Virus record (IMG/VR): IMGVR_UViG_3300011416_000002
Location: 1-50,059 of that record
DNA from: a virus
Direction: 5' to 3' (one strand)
DNA: 50,059 nucleotides
Under the pieces are notes generated by a model that did no database searches, was not told the origin of the DNA, and saw only the letters and a list, made by a program, of their open reading frames with translations. Below, piece after piece: positions 31,646 to 39,798 of this stretch (positions are counted from its first letter, which is position 1; each line of letters begins with the position of its first letter). Made by a program: the position numbers and the translations under genes.

Positions 31646-33385
31646 ATGGCTGGACCCTTCCAAGGATTAACGGACTTCTTCGGCCTCTCCGGGGACCCCG
31701 ATTATTCCACGCCCACCGAGGAAGACGAGCTTCCCGTAACGAAGATCGGCGGACCGCGCTACGGCGGCGGCCAAGACAACATCTTCGACGCGATCCTCGG
31801 CCCCTCCGGCGCCCGCAAGCGCCAGGCCGACAAGTTCGCCTATGACGAGGCCAAGAGCGCCCGGTCCCGCGCCCAGGCCGGCTCCGTGTCGAAAGCCGAG
31901 AGCGAGCTGGGCCAGCGCGTGATCCAGCTCCAGCAGGAGAACGTCGGCCTACCCCCGCACGAAATCCGCCAGAAGGCCCTCTCCGACCCCGTCTTCCTGA
32001 AGAACATCCTCCAGGTCCCCCAGGCCAAGCAGATCGAAATCCTCAAGCAAATCCAGACCACCATCACGCCTCAAACGCAGTACGGCAAAGACCTCTCCCC
32101 CGGCGGCTTCCGACCGGAACTGGACGAACAAGGCGCCCCCGTCACTGGCCCCGATGGCCAGCCACGCGGTATTCGTAACCAGCCCATGAAGGTCCAGGAG
32201 GACGACGCTTTCGTCCACCGCTCCCAGGAAGAGCGGGACATCATCCTGGGTCTCCGCAAACCCGCTGGCCAAGGCCGCGTTGGCACTTCCCAGCGTGAGC
32301 GTATCGCTGACCTCGCCATGAAGTCCGGCATCCTCAAAACTCCCGAGGAACAGGTGAACTGGCTCATGAAGCGCTGGGACCTCAAGTACGACCAGCAGAA
32401 CGGCGGCTGGATGCTCTTTGACACCGCCACCCAGAAAGAAGTCCGCCGCATCGACCCCGGCGCTATGCCGCCCGACCTCTACGCCCAACTGGAACAGAAC
32501 CCCGGCGTCTCCGGCGAAGCCATGGCACGCCCACAGAAGCCCTCCGACCCGCACAGCCCTAACCAGCTCTCCCCGCAGCCCGGCGAGGCCCCCGGTAAGC
32601 GCCAGTCGCTTCTGACCCGCCCCGGCATGATGATCTACGCCGGAACCCCTACCGACCGCTTGGAACGCGCTCTCGGGAACGGGCTCGGCGGCGTCTTCCC
32701 GAAGTACGCCGACATCGGCACCGAGGAAGAGACCCGCGCCATGGCGATGAAGTCCCTAGGAACCGCCATCGCGGACGCCTATGGAAGGTCGGCCCGCTTC
32801 AAGACCGAGTGGGAGACGGCCAACTCCATGATTAAGAACGCCGACGATTGGATCGGCTCGCCCGGCATCAATGCCAGCCGCCTCAAGTGGCTCCGCGCCC
32901 TCGCTGAGGACAAGCTCGCCTCTATTGATAGCGAGATCAAAGCCCTCGGTGCATCGAAGACCGGCACCCGCAAGCAGCTCGACGAACTTGAGAAAGAGCG
33001 CCGGATGTTCATGAACCTCTACCAGGCCACCCCGGCCATCCACCAGATCGACAAGGAACTGGAACTCTACCGCCAGTATGACCCCTCCACGCCTAACCTG
33101 GAGCGGACGATCACCCGCGCCCCGAAACCTGGGGACCTCATCGATGACGCGACCGAACTCGGTAAAGCCCGCCCCAGCAAGGCACCCCGTCCCCGTGGCG
33201 CATCCCCCGGCCAACCGGATGAGCCGGCCGCCCTCCCGTCCGCTCCGGCTCCCGACCTGAAGTTCCCGGATAGCGACGCCGACCTCGCCAAGATGTACCG
33301 CGAGACGCAAGACGCGACCATGAAACAGCAAATCCAGAATGAGGCCCGGCGTCGTCAACAGCTCCGTCAGAAGGGAGGTAAGTAA
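31646..33385 (+). CDS. Internal virion protein (579 aa, probable)
   Basis: This long, hydrophilic, helix-rich protein is without a recognisable catalytic motif. Coiled-coil-like stretches occur at ~60-150 (KSARSRAQAGSVSKAES, AKQIEILKQIQ) and ~420-480. Proline-rich linkers at ~300-320 and ~520-545 divide it. It lies between two other ejection-protein genes and its TAA overlaps the next ATG (TAATG). A role in the inner core of the head or in DNA ejection is inferred from place and composition. Confidence 0.6.
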   Translation: MAGPFQGLTDFFGLSGDPDYSTPTEEDELPVTKIGGPRYGGGQDNIFDAILGPSGARKRQADKFAYDEAKSARSRAQAGSVSKAESELGQRVIQLQQENVGLPPHEIRQKALSDPVFLKNILQVPQAKQIEILKQIQTTITPQTQYGKDLSPGGFRPELDEQGAPVTGPDGQPRGIRNQPMKVQEDDAFVHRSQEERDIILGLRKPAGQGRVGTSQRERIADLAMKSGILKTPEEQVNWLMKRWDLKYDQQNGGWMLFDTATQKEVRRIDPGAMPPDLYAQLEQNPGVSGEAMARPQKPSDPHSPNQLSPQPGEAPGKRQSLLTRPGMMIYAGTPTDRLERALGNGLGGVFPKYADIGTEEETRAMAMKSLGTAIADAYGRSARFKTEWETANSMIKNADDWIGSPGINASRLKWLRALAEDKLASIDSEIKALGASKTGTRKQLDELEKERRMFMNLYQATPAIHQIDKELELYRQYDPSTPNLERTITRAPKPGDLIDDATELGKARPSKAPRPRGASPGQPDEPAALPSAPAPDLKFPDSDADLAKMYRETQDATMKQQIQNEARRRQQLRQKGGK

Positions 33386-36021
33386 TGGCCGACCCCCTTG
33401 ACGAAATCCTAGCCGGCGCTGATCCGCTGGACAGCATCCTGTCGGATGCTCCTACCGATTTGCACAACGCGAACCCTTCTCGGGCTCCCAAGATAACGGA
33501 CAGCTACGAGAAGAACCCGCTCGACATGACCTTCAGTGAGAAGCTTCGCTCTCGCTACGACAAGGCCATGGCCGACCCCATCGGGGACCTGAAGAAGGCC
33601 CGCTCCGACGCTGCCGGCATCCCCTCCGACATCCTCTCCGGCTTCTACACGGAGGCCGCGAAAGCCGCTTCCCTCCCCTTCGATGCTGCCCTGGACGCTG
33701 CCAAGATCGTCGGCTTCAAGGGCCTCCCGGAGCCCGGCCGCGCCCGTGAGACATTCATGAAGGCGATGGTGGACGCCGGCTTCTCCAACTACATGGGACC
33801 GGCCCAGACCTGGTCCCAGCGCATCGGTGAAGAGGGCATGCGCCAGTTCCTCTTCTACGCCGGCATGAGGGGTGCGGCGCCTACCATGGCCAAAGCCACC
33901 CCAGGCGGCCTTGTAGAGCGGATGGGCACTGAAATCCTAGCGAAGCCCGGCACCACCGCAGCCGCCTCTATCGCTTCCGCCCCCGGCGTTGTCGCGGGTG
34001 AAGCCGTTGGTGAGCCCGTCGGCGGGAAGCTGGGCGAGACCGCTGGCTCCTTCGCGGACCGCATCCTGGGCACTGAGAGTGGCGCTGAAGTCGGCAAGAA
34101 GGTCGGAGAAGTCACCGGCAAGATGGTCGGCGGTATGGTGGGCGGCGTCGCATCCGCCACCCCTGTCCTGGGCGCCAAGCGCGGCTTCGACACCCGCCGC
34201 AACGCTGGCGGCGAGTTGGGCGGCCCCGTCTACGGCGACACCGCGATCCTCCCTCGCGAAGGGGACGCCATGAAGGCGACCGAGTTCGCCCAGCACTCCA
34301 CGAAGCGCGCCCTCGATACAATCGACCGCCGCGTTGCCAACATCATCGATGACGCCGGCTCCTCTGTCGTCGGGAACCTGGACCCGGAGAGCGCCTGGTC
34401 GATCCTCAACGCCCGCCTCAAGGCGTACTACACCAAGGTCCTGAAGCCCTATGAGAACTCCCTCTACGAGAAGGCCTGGGCTGGTGGAAAGCATACCCAC
34501 ACCATCGACCCGTCCGACATCGTAACCGCTATCAAGGACGACATCGCCCAGAGCGCATCCTCCGACCGTGTTATCCCCCACAAGCAATACCAGGACTTCC
34601 TGAATGACGCCCTCCGCGATGTGAAGGGCATGAAGGGGCTCAAAGAGATTGTCCCGATGTCCCTGAAGAAGCTCCAGGAACACCGGACCGCGATCCGCGA
34701 GGCGACCACTGAAGCCGGCGCCTCCACCGTAACCGGCAAGGAGGTCCAATCCGGCGCCCGGAACCGCCTACGTGAAATCCAGGACCTGCTCATAAAGAAG
34801 CTCGATGAGGGTCTCCTAGAAGCTGGCGGCAATCCCCAGGATATCGGGTTCGCCCGGTCCGTGTCGAAGCGCCTCGGGGACCTGTGGAAGCGCGGCCCCG
34901 TTGGCGAGCTGATGGCGAAGGATGCCCAAGGCCAGCCCCGAGTAGCGCCAGGTGATACCGGGAAGAGCCTCATGGGAGACCCGCGTGGTCTGCCTGCCCT
35001 TCGTGAAGCCACTGAGCCGCTCCCCGGCCAACCAGTCCAAGGAGTGTTTGGAGCGAAGCGCGCCGAATTGGCGGTCGGCTCCGACGTATCGGATGCTCTC
35101 CGCGCCCACTTCCGCCAGATGGTGGATGAGCCCGCCCAGATCGCGGGCCAGACCGGCGAAGACATGGCGAAGGCCGCGACCAAGGGTGCCGCCTCCTTCC
35201 AGAAGAAAATCCTCGACAGGGCCGACGCCTACGCCGACGTGACGGGCCGCCTCACGACCGCAGTCAAGCGGATCAGTTGGCTCTGGAAAGACAAGCAGTC
35301 CTGGCAAGCCTCGGCCCTCGCGGAGTACGGCGTGAAGGACCCCCAAGCGGCGGTCCGGAACGTCATGAACTCATCGAACCCCTCCGCGAAGGCCGCCGAT
35401 CTCATCAGGAGCTTCGCCCGTGATCCCGACGCCATGGACGGCTTCCGACGCGCCGTGGCAGAGGAGTTCTTCCTCAACGCGAAGGGTCAGTCCGCTGAGG
35501 TCATAGCGCGCCACATGTCGAACCCGAAGAACCAGCGCCTCATGACGACCGTCTTCGGCCCCGACGGCGCGGAACGCATCACCAGGATCGTCAATAGTGC
35601 CAAGGCATGGGAAGCCGGCGAGCAGTCGAGCCCACTCCGGTTGGCCCGGAAAGCCACCTCATGGATGGGTCACGTCCTGGGCAACCGCGCCGGCCATCTC
35701 TTCGCCGGTGTCGTCGGTGGCGGCTCCTACAGCTCCCTCACCTATCCCGCCCGCTTCAGCAAGGGCATGCGTGACATGATCGCCAAAGCCATGCGCGACC
35801 AGGACCCGACCCAGCTCCTCGTTGAGGCCGCAGTCAATCCGCAGATGGAGCGGTTCCTCAACAACAAGGTCCCGGAGAACATGACGGAAGCCTTCAAAGC
35901 CATGAAGGTCCTGAAGCGCCTAGGCGCTGGCGTCAACACTGGGTACACCATGGCTTCCGACCGCTATGAGCGGGAGCGGATGAACACCAAGAAGAAGTCA
36001 GCTATCTCAGGGAGCCAGTGA
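33385..36021 (+). CDS. Large internal virion/ejection protein with membrane-active region
   Basis: 878 residues. The N-terminus repeats a short motif (ADPLDEILAG, then ADPLDSILSD). Residues ~155-260 are Gly/Ala/Val-rich (RGAAPTMAKATPGGL, AAASIASAPGVVAGEAVGEP, GKMVGGMVGGVASATPV), the kind of small-residue amphipathic segment found in ejection proteins that insert into the inner membrane. The rest is helical and charged. A second Gly/Ala-rich patch lies near ~765-790. Size and order match the largest ejection protein of podoviruses. No transglycosylase motif is visible; peptidoglycan cutting may be done by the endolysin. Confidence 0.65.
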   Translation: MADPLDEILAGADPLDSILSDAPTDLHNANPSRAPKITDSYEKNPLDMTFSEKLRSRYDKAMADPIGDLKKARSDAAGIPSDILSGFYTEAAKAASLPFDAALDAAKIVGFKGLPEPGRARETFMKAMVDAGFSNYMGPAQTWSQRIGEEGMRQFLFYAGMRGAAPTMAKATPGGLVERMGTEILAKPGTTAAASIASAPGVVAGEAVGEPVGGKLGETAGSFADRILGTESGAEVGKKVGEVTGKMVGGMVGGVASATPVLGAKRGFDTRRNAGGELGGPVYGDTAILPREGDAMKATEFAQHSTKRALDTIDRRVANIIDDAGSSVVGNLDPESAWSILNARLKAYYTKVLKPYENSLYEKAWAGGKHTHTIDPSDIVTAIKDDIAQSASSDRVIPHKQYQDFLNDALRDVKGMKGLKEIVPMSLKKLQEHRTAIREATTEAGASTVTGKEVQSGARNRLREIQDLLIKKLDEGLLEAGGNPQDIGFARSVSKRLGDLWKRGPVGELMAKDAQGQPRVAPGDTGKSLMGDPRGLPALREATEPLPGQPVQGVFGAKRAELAVGSDVSDALRAHFRQMVDEPAQIAGQTGEDMAKAATKGAASFQKKILDRADAYADVTGRLTTAVKRISWLWKDKQSWQASALAEYGVKDPQAAVRNVMNSSNPSAKAADLIRSFARDPDAMDGFRRAVAEEFFLNAKGQSAEVIARHMSNPKNQRLMTTVFGPDGAERITRIVNSAKAWEAGEQSSPLRLARKATSWMGHVLGNRAGHLFAGVVGGGSYSSLTYPARFSKGMRDMIAKAMRDQDPTQLLVEAAVNPQMERFLNNKVPENMTEAFKAMKVLKRLGAGVNTGYTMASDRYERERMNTKKKSAISGSQ

Positions 36022-36518
36022 TGCCACAGAAAACCCCGTTCGACAGCCTCATGGGCGGCCCGGCCTCGCAAAGATCGGGAATGGGTGGTATGGTAATGCC
36101 AAGAGGCGGCCAACCGGTTCCCTCTATGCCTCCCGCTCAGCCAATGCAATCACCGGGGCCACCGGTGCCTGTGCCGGCTCAACGTCCACAAGGTGCAGGA
36201 AAGTTCAGCCGACCCGTCGCGGGAACCGGCTCTCCCGACCTGGACGCGGCGATGGGCGGCGGCCAGCAGCCTGACGACCGGATGCGGGAAACGCTCCGTG
36301 CCCAGTTGGAACAGGCGGCCCAGATGCTACAGCAGGCCCACCGCGACCAGTCGGTGAGCCCGAAGCTCCGTGATGCTACTGTTGAGTACGCCAACGGCCT
36401 CGCGATGGAAGCCGAACGCATGGGGATGGGGGACCTGGTTGAGGAAGTCCTAGCCAAGCATGGATCGGTGTCTACAAATGAGTTCGCCGGAGAAGAAGAT
36501 GCTCAGCCCACAAAGTGA
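36021..36518 (+). CDS. Proline/Met-rich virion protein (165 aa)
   Basis: TGATG couples this start to the preceding stop. Residues 1-70 are a Pro/Gly/Met/Gln linker (PSMPPAQPMQSPGPPVPVP). Residues ~80-150 form an amphipathic helix (RAQLEQAAQMLQQAHRD) and an acidic end. It is probably an accessory internal or assembly protein of the ejection cluster. No family is recognised. Confidence 0.6.
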   Translation: MPQKTPFDSLMGGPASQRSGMGGMVMPRGGQPVPSMPPAQPMQSPGPPVPVPAQRPQGAGKFSRPVAGTGSPDLDAAMGGGQQPDDRMRETLRAQLEQAAQMLQQAHRDQSVSPKLRDATVEYANGLAMEAERMGMGDLVEEVLAKHGSVSTNEFAGEEDAQPTK

Positions 36519-36690
36519 CGAGATGGTTAAGGCGGCGATGGATGTCATCAGCTTCCTTGCGCTTGTCGGCTGGTTTGCCGAAGCACTTCCGGCTGTCGCC
36601 ACTTTGCTGACAGTGTTCTGGACCGCCATCCGTATCTTGGAGACGGAGACGGTCCAGCGCTGGTTGAAGCAGAAGTCCGGCGACAACTAG
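36499..36690 (+). CDS. Small membrane protein, holin candidate (63 aa)
   Basis: The start at 36499 has GGAG six bases upstream. The sequence begins MLSPQSDEMVKAAMDV, then an uninterrupted hydrophobic stretch (~15-44) that can form one long or two short spans around a WFAEALP turn, then a basic amphipathic end (ETETVQRWLKQKS). This form is typical of small holins in podoviruses, although endolysin and this gene are 6.5 kb apart. It is the last rightward gene; its TAG interlocks with the TAG of the facing leftward gene. Confidence 0.65.
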   Translation: MLSPQSDEMVKAAMDVISFLALVGWFAEALPAVATLLTVFWTAIRILETETVQRWLKQKSGDN

Positions 36691-37067
36691 CTCATGGGAA
36701 GAAGCTCGTACTTGTCGCCACCGTTCAAGCTTGGTGGCGGAAGGATCGGCGCTAGCGGAAGTAGCCTGACGTAGAGCTGGGTCCGCCTACCATGGCTAAT
36801 CCGGGTCTTGGTGTGCCCCGTAGTTGGCGCTCTCTCCAGGCGGTTCGCCCTGATGAGGGACATGATGAAGGCGCCCCAGACGTTGTGGTGACGCGGCTTC
36901 CGTAGACCGTTGTTGAGGAGCGCGATCTTTACGTCCTCGCCTGAGAACGGCGATGGTAGTTGGACCGACATCACCAAGTTGGTGGCGTCCGCAATCCAAC
37001 GTTCATGGGTTTCCTGCATGTCGGATAGGATGGCCATTCCTACTTCCTGGCCTTGGGTCAGTGTCAT
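36687..37067 (-). CDS. Winged-helix-like small protein (126 aa)
   Basis: The last gene of the leftward block. Residues ~40-100 read FSGEDVKIALLNNGLRKPRHHNVWGAF, then a helix and a THTKTRISHGRRTQLYVRL end. Many phages and alphaproteobacteria carry small proteins with this PHHxNxWGAxF pattern and a basic beta-wing, probably DNA binding. An AAGGAA ribosome site precedes the start. Its stop codon shares the CTAG palindrome with the facing holin-candidate gene. Confidence 0.6.
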   Translation of the reverse strand: MTLTQGQEVGMAILSDMQETHERWIADATNLVMSVQLPSPFSGEDVKIALLNNGLRKPRHHNVWGAFIMSLIRANRLERAPTTGHTKTRISHGRRTQLYVRLLPLAPILPPPSLNGGDKYELLPMS

Positions 37068-37094
37068 CGTTGGTTCCTTTCATTGCTAAGTTAC

Positions 37095-37529
37095 TCAGTC
37101 CCCGAAGTTTCCGGCCTTCGGCCACTCCGGGGCGTACTTCACGCTGAAGTCGAACTCTGGCTGTTCCTCTGGAACGGTCTCGACCAGCTTCTGCTTCATG
37201 CGCTCATGGAGCCATCCCTGAATGTTAAAGAGGATGGCGCATGCTACGTCTTCGATGTCATCGCCGGCCTTAGGCTCCCATAGATCACGAGGGGCATCCT
37301 CGTAGGCCAGCCACAACTCGAACGAATGCCGGATGAAGCTCTCCATGTAAACTTCAGGGGGCATCCCACGCTTCCAGTTATCGGAGGACCGCATCGAGCC
37401 ATCGGGCTGTTTCCGATGCTTATGCATGTACTCAGCGAACCGCCTCATAGCCAGCGGGCTTATGAAGCCACGATAGTCGAGCTTGTCTGTGTTGGTGTCG
37501 CGGGTTGCACCCGTCTCAAACTTCCTCAT
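37095..37529 (-). CDS. dATP/dGTP diphosphohydrolase-like protein
   Basis: 144 residues with the family signature GATRDTNTDKLDYRGFISPL near the N-terminus, then RRFAEYMHKHRKQPDGSMR, DNWKRGMP, YMESFIRHSFELW, as in the phage dATP/dGTP diphosphohydrolase N-terminal domain (the MazZ-related group). Such enzymes remove dNTPs as dNMP and serve nucleotide-pool control. In Z-genome phages a relative supplies dGMP to PurZ, but no PurZ or DatZ is present here. So a general pool-editing role is more likely. It starts after AAAGGGAA. Confidence 0.7.
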   Translation of the reverse strand: MRKFETGATRDTNTDKLDYRGFISPLAMRRFAEYMHKHRKQPDGSMRSSDNWKRGMPPEVYMESFIRHSFELWLAYEDAPRDLWEPKAGDDIEDVACAILFNIQGWLHERMKQKLVETVPEEQPEFDFSVKYAPEWPKAGNFGD

Positions 37530-37553
37530 GTTGGTTCCCTTTCGAGTTGTAGA

Positions 37554-37790
37554 TCAATCTTGCCAGACGCGCTGCGGGGCCTCCGCAGGTGCTGGAGCTA
37601 CCTTGCCCGCTGCCGGCGCGATCTTTTGCTGTACGGGCTTCTTTGGGGCGTCTGCGGCCGTTGTAGGCTGCGGCGGCGCCTGCCGCTTCAGGACGCGGTA
37701 AGTTGCATCACCAACCACGATGAGCAGCATAACCGCTCCCCATAGGAAGGCTTTCTTATACCGCTTCAGAAAGTCGATTACCCTGCTCAT
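37554..37790 (-). CDS. Small single-span membrane protein with Pro/Ala-rich tail (78 aa)
   Basis: The start at 37790 overlaps the TGA of the upstream membrane protein gene (ATGA). A basic N-terminus (SRVIDFLKRYKK) is followed by one span (~13-30, AFLWGAVMLLIVVGDA) and a ~45-residue tail rich in Pro, Ala, Lys and Gln (periplasmic by the positive-inside rule). The shape would suit an inner-membrane spanin or a small envelope factor, but no outer-membrane partner gene with a lipobox is nested in it. Confidence 0.6.
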   Translation of the reverse strand: MSRVIDFLKRYKKAFLWGAVMLLIVVGDATYRVLKRQAPPQPTTAADAPKKPVQQKIAPAAGKVAPAPAEAPQRVWQD

Positions 37791-38017
37791 TTCCAGTTTC
37801 CTTTGTGGATGCGGATTGCTTCGAACAACCGTCTTAGAAGGAAGGACCGTAGCACACTGATAACGGTGAACACTACCCCGATCCCGAAAGCAGTTGTCAT
37901 CGTAACCGGTAGGCCGAAGACCGGGAGTACGAGTAAGTTGGCCCCAAAGTTGATCCCAAACCCGATTGCCACATTGCCCCATGCTTCCACCCACGACATG
38001 AACCTCGACTGCTTCAC
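37787..38017 (-). CDS. DUF7220-like membrane protein (76 aa)
   Basis: The GTG at 38017 overlaps the TGA of the preceding gene (GTGA), which gives the protein its family-typical beginning KQSRFMSWVEAWGNVAIGF. Two hydrophobic segments (~14-34 and ~38-58) are followed by RSFLLRRLFEAIR, the conserved basic end of this group of small phage and proteobacterial membrane proteins. The function is unknown. It belongs to the coupled chain of small membrane proteins at the operon's end. Confidence 0.65.
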   Translation of the reverse strand: MKQSRFMSWVEAWGNVAIGFGINFGANLLVLPVFGLPVTMTTAFGIGVVFTVISVLRSFLLRRLFEAIRIHKGNWK

Positions 38018-38211
38018 ATGCGGTCCATGAGGATTAGCTTTACCTCCTCCAGAACCTTCGCCTGCCCCTCTGGCTTGAGCCACCCGAGGTCGTTTGCGAT
38101 CCGCCTCGCAAGCTCCGTCATACTCAAACGGCTCGCCTCCTCTCTTGTAATCCACTTGAAACCTCCTTCAGTTGGCCAGTAGATATCGCCCCTCGGCTTC
38201 TCATCAGACAT
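38014..38211 (-). CDS. Small protein (65 aa), unknown
   Basis: The ATG at 38211 overlaps the end of the metallophosphoesterase gene by 8 bases. The sequence begins SDEKPRGDIYWPTEGGF and continues with charged helices (TREEASRLSMTELARRIANDLG; QAKVLEEVKLILMDRM). Translation appears coupled on both sides. No motif is recognised. Confidence 0.6.
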   Translation of the reverse strand: MSDEKPRGDIYWPTEGGFKWITREEASRLSMTELARRIANDLGWLKPEGQAKVLEEVKLILMDRM

Positions 38212-39154
38212 CGAGCACTTCTCCTCTGAACGTGACGAAGCCACCGGCTTCGTCGATGACAGTTACGAGTTCCGGGGGCAGTAGCGCCCCCTTCTTGAAG
38301 GTAAGTATGCAGAACCCTGCGACGTGATTACGTGGGTTGTGCTCCTGGTACTCGAACTGGGGACCCCAGACCGGCGCCAAAGCGCCCGCATCAACCCCCC
38401 ATCGCGTACCATTGTAGTCCGTGAAAGGCGTAACCTTTTGGCTATGGAGATGCCCCGTAACCATGGTGCGGCCAGACCACATCGCATTGTTATGTGTCGC
38501 ATGAATGCCACCCTTGAACCGATGCTTCACAATCGCACTAGGCGCCCTCTTGGGATCGCCCACCTCAGCCGCCCAACACGGTTCCCAATCCGGGAAGTGA
38601 TGCACGAGCCGCGTTCCATACACGTTCCGGAACTCCGGCGCCACCTCCGCCAGCCGCCTATTGAAGCGGGCATCATGGTTGCCTAGCGTCCAAATCTTCT
38701 TAGCCTTCCCCGCCGCCTCAGCGATCTCTCCCAGCCGCTCCTGCACCTCACATAGCTCATCTTCAACCGTCGGCACCTTCTCCCACCCTATCGGAGGATG
38801 CCGACTGATAGATGGGGCATCCAGCGCGTCCCCGTTCATGATGACCACGCGGGGCTTCATCTTCTTGATGAGCTTCACGAAGGCCCGGTGCGCCGTGCTG
38901 TAGATGCCCGGCCAGTAGTGCGCGTCCCCGCCTATGAAGACCATCCCATCGCTGATCTGGGCATTCACCTTCTCATTCTGAACCGGCATCCCCTTAGTGT
39001 ATTGGTTGGCTTGTCCCATCCGTAAGCTCGTCCCTGAACGCTGTTCAATCTTCGCACGGCGCTCATGAACCCGCCGCTCCCCTATGCCGAGCGCCTGTGC
39101 AAGCCTGTTGGGTCCGAGGGCTCTGTACTGCTCAATGAACTCATCGTCGCGCAT
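38204..39154 (-). CDS. Calcineurin-like metallophosphoesterase with N-terminal HTH
   Basis: The ATG at 39154 with AGAGGA eight bases upstream is preferred (316 residues). The frame stays open to a GTG at 39262, which would add a low-complexity basic leader. Residues 1-35 (EFIEQYRALGPNRLAQALGIGERRVHERR) look like a helix-turn-helix. The metal-binding signature follows in order: GDAHY (76-80), NGD (107-109), GNHD (158-161), IHATHNN and GHLHS (234-238). Phage enzymes of this type may act as nucleases, dNMP/RNA phosphatases or cyclic-nucleotide hydrolases; the sequence does not decide. The HTH suggests a DNA-linked task. Confidence 0.75.
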   Translation of the reverse strand: MRDDEFIEQYRALGPNRLAQALGIGERRVHERRAKIEQRSGTSLRMGQANQYTKGMPVQNEKVNAQISDGMVFIGGDAHYWPGIYSTAHRAFVKLIKKMKPRVVIMNGDALDAPSISRHPPIGWEKVPTVEDELCEVQERLGEIAEAAGKAKKIWTLGNHDARFNRRLAEVAPEFRNVYGTRLVHHFPDWEPCWAAEVGDPKRAPSAIVKHRFKGGIHATHNNAMWSGRTMVTGHLHSQKVTPFTDYNGTRWGVDAGALAPVWGPQFEYQEHNPRNHVAGFCILTFKKGALLPPELVTVIDEAGGFVTFRGEVLDV

Positions 39155-39209
39155 GGGGCGGGTCCTCTTAGGGGTGGGACCCCGTCTAGCCGTGAAGGTA
39201 ACCCGCTTT

Positions 39210-39237
39210 CGGGAGGGAGGCGAGCGCCTCCCTCCCG
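39210..39237. repeat. Near-perfect 28-bp palindrome
   Basis: CGGGAGGGAGGCG, two bases, CGCCTCCCTCCCG: a 13-bp stem with a 2-base loop. It lies between the stop at 39264 and the preferred start at 39154 of the phosphoesterase. No U-tract follows on either strand. It may be an RNA-processing stem or a protein-binding site. Confidence 0.6.
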
Positions 39238-39263
39238 CTCTCTTGACATTCCGCTTAGCCACT

Positions 39264-39629
39264 TCACTGCTCCGTTGGGGTTCCGTCCAGAGCGCGCCTC
39301 TCGAACTCTTTGAGGTCGCGCCGGATTTCCACGCCCTTGTTGGTCTCCGTAAAGCCGAAGCCCATCGCCAGAAGCGCCAAGCTCACCAAATTGAAGACAT
39401 GCTCCCGACTCCTGGCATAGCCGTGAACCCAGCCGCTTTCCTTCCACACCTGCCGCTGCATGTTCTCATCAAAGTTCGCAGGGGTCTGCCCTCTAACTAC
39501 ATGGCACCGATAGCTGTAACGTCCTGGACCATGCTGGAAGCTGCCGCCTTCATTCCATATGACGGAACGGGCGATCTCCGTGACTTCCTTGGTGACGGCA
39601 CTGTGCAACTCTACCTTCACGACTAGCAT
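39264..39629 (-). CDS. Conserved phage protein (121 aa), unknown
   Basis: The start at 39629 gives an N-terminus LVVKVELHSAVTKEVTEIAR that matches a widespread group of small phage proteins (pattern: V-E-L-H-S-A-x-T, then a NxGG turn and a GxYxY strand). The C-terminal half is helical with a hydrophobic patch (VFNLVSLALLAMGFGF) and a charged end. No catalytic motif is visible. It follows the small HTH gene after four bases. Confidence 0.6.
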   Translation of the reverse strand: MLVVKVELHSAVTKEVTEIARSVIWNEGGSFQHGPGRYSYRCHVVRGQTPANFDENMQRQVWKESGWVHGYARSREHVFNLVSLALLAMGFGFTETNKGVEIRRDLKEFERRALDGTPTEQ

Positions 39630-39633
39630 TGGC

Positions 39634-39798
39634 TTAGTCCTTCTTCTTGGTGCGGGGCCGGGTTGACCCCAGCGCCTCAGTGATGCGGCCCCTGTTGACG
39701 CCAAGCCGCTCCGCGAGGTCGGTCCTCCTTAGGTCCGGGAACCTCTTGGCGGTCTGTCTGATCTTCTCCTGCGTAATCTGCTCGTTCACCCTTTTCAT
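39634..39798 (-). CDS. Small helix-turn-helix protein (54 aa)
   Basis: The ATG at 39798 overlaps the TGA of the polymerase gene (ATGA). The sequence holds a clear HTH: RTDLAERLGVNRGRITEAL (residues ~24-42) followed by a basic tail (STRPRTKKKD). It is probably a DNA-binding regulator, possibly of the operon it sits in. Its small size hides it from long-frame searches, but the coupling and the motif support it. Confidence 0.7.
   Translation of the reverse strand: MKRVNEQITQEKIRQTAKRFPDLRRTDLAERLGVNRGRITEALGSTRPRTKKKD

Noticed and set aside
6068-36690. Autographivirus-type phage with its own RNA polymerase, or a temperate phage
   Set aside because: No single-subunit RNA polymerase, integrase, excisionase or clear repressor was found on either strand.
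37095-37529. Diaminopurine (Z) genome
   Set aside because: No adenylosuccinate synthetase-like PurZ or HD-type DatZ gene is visible, so the single MazZ-related gene is not enough.
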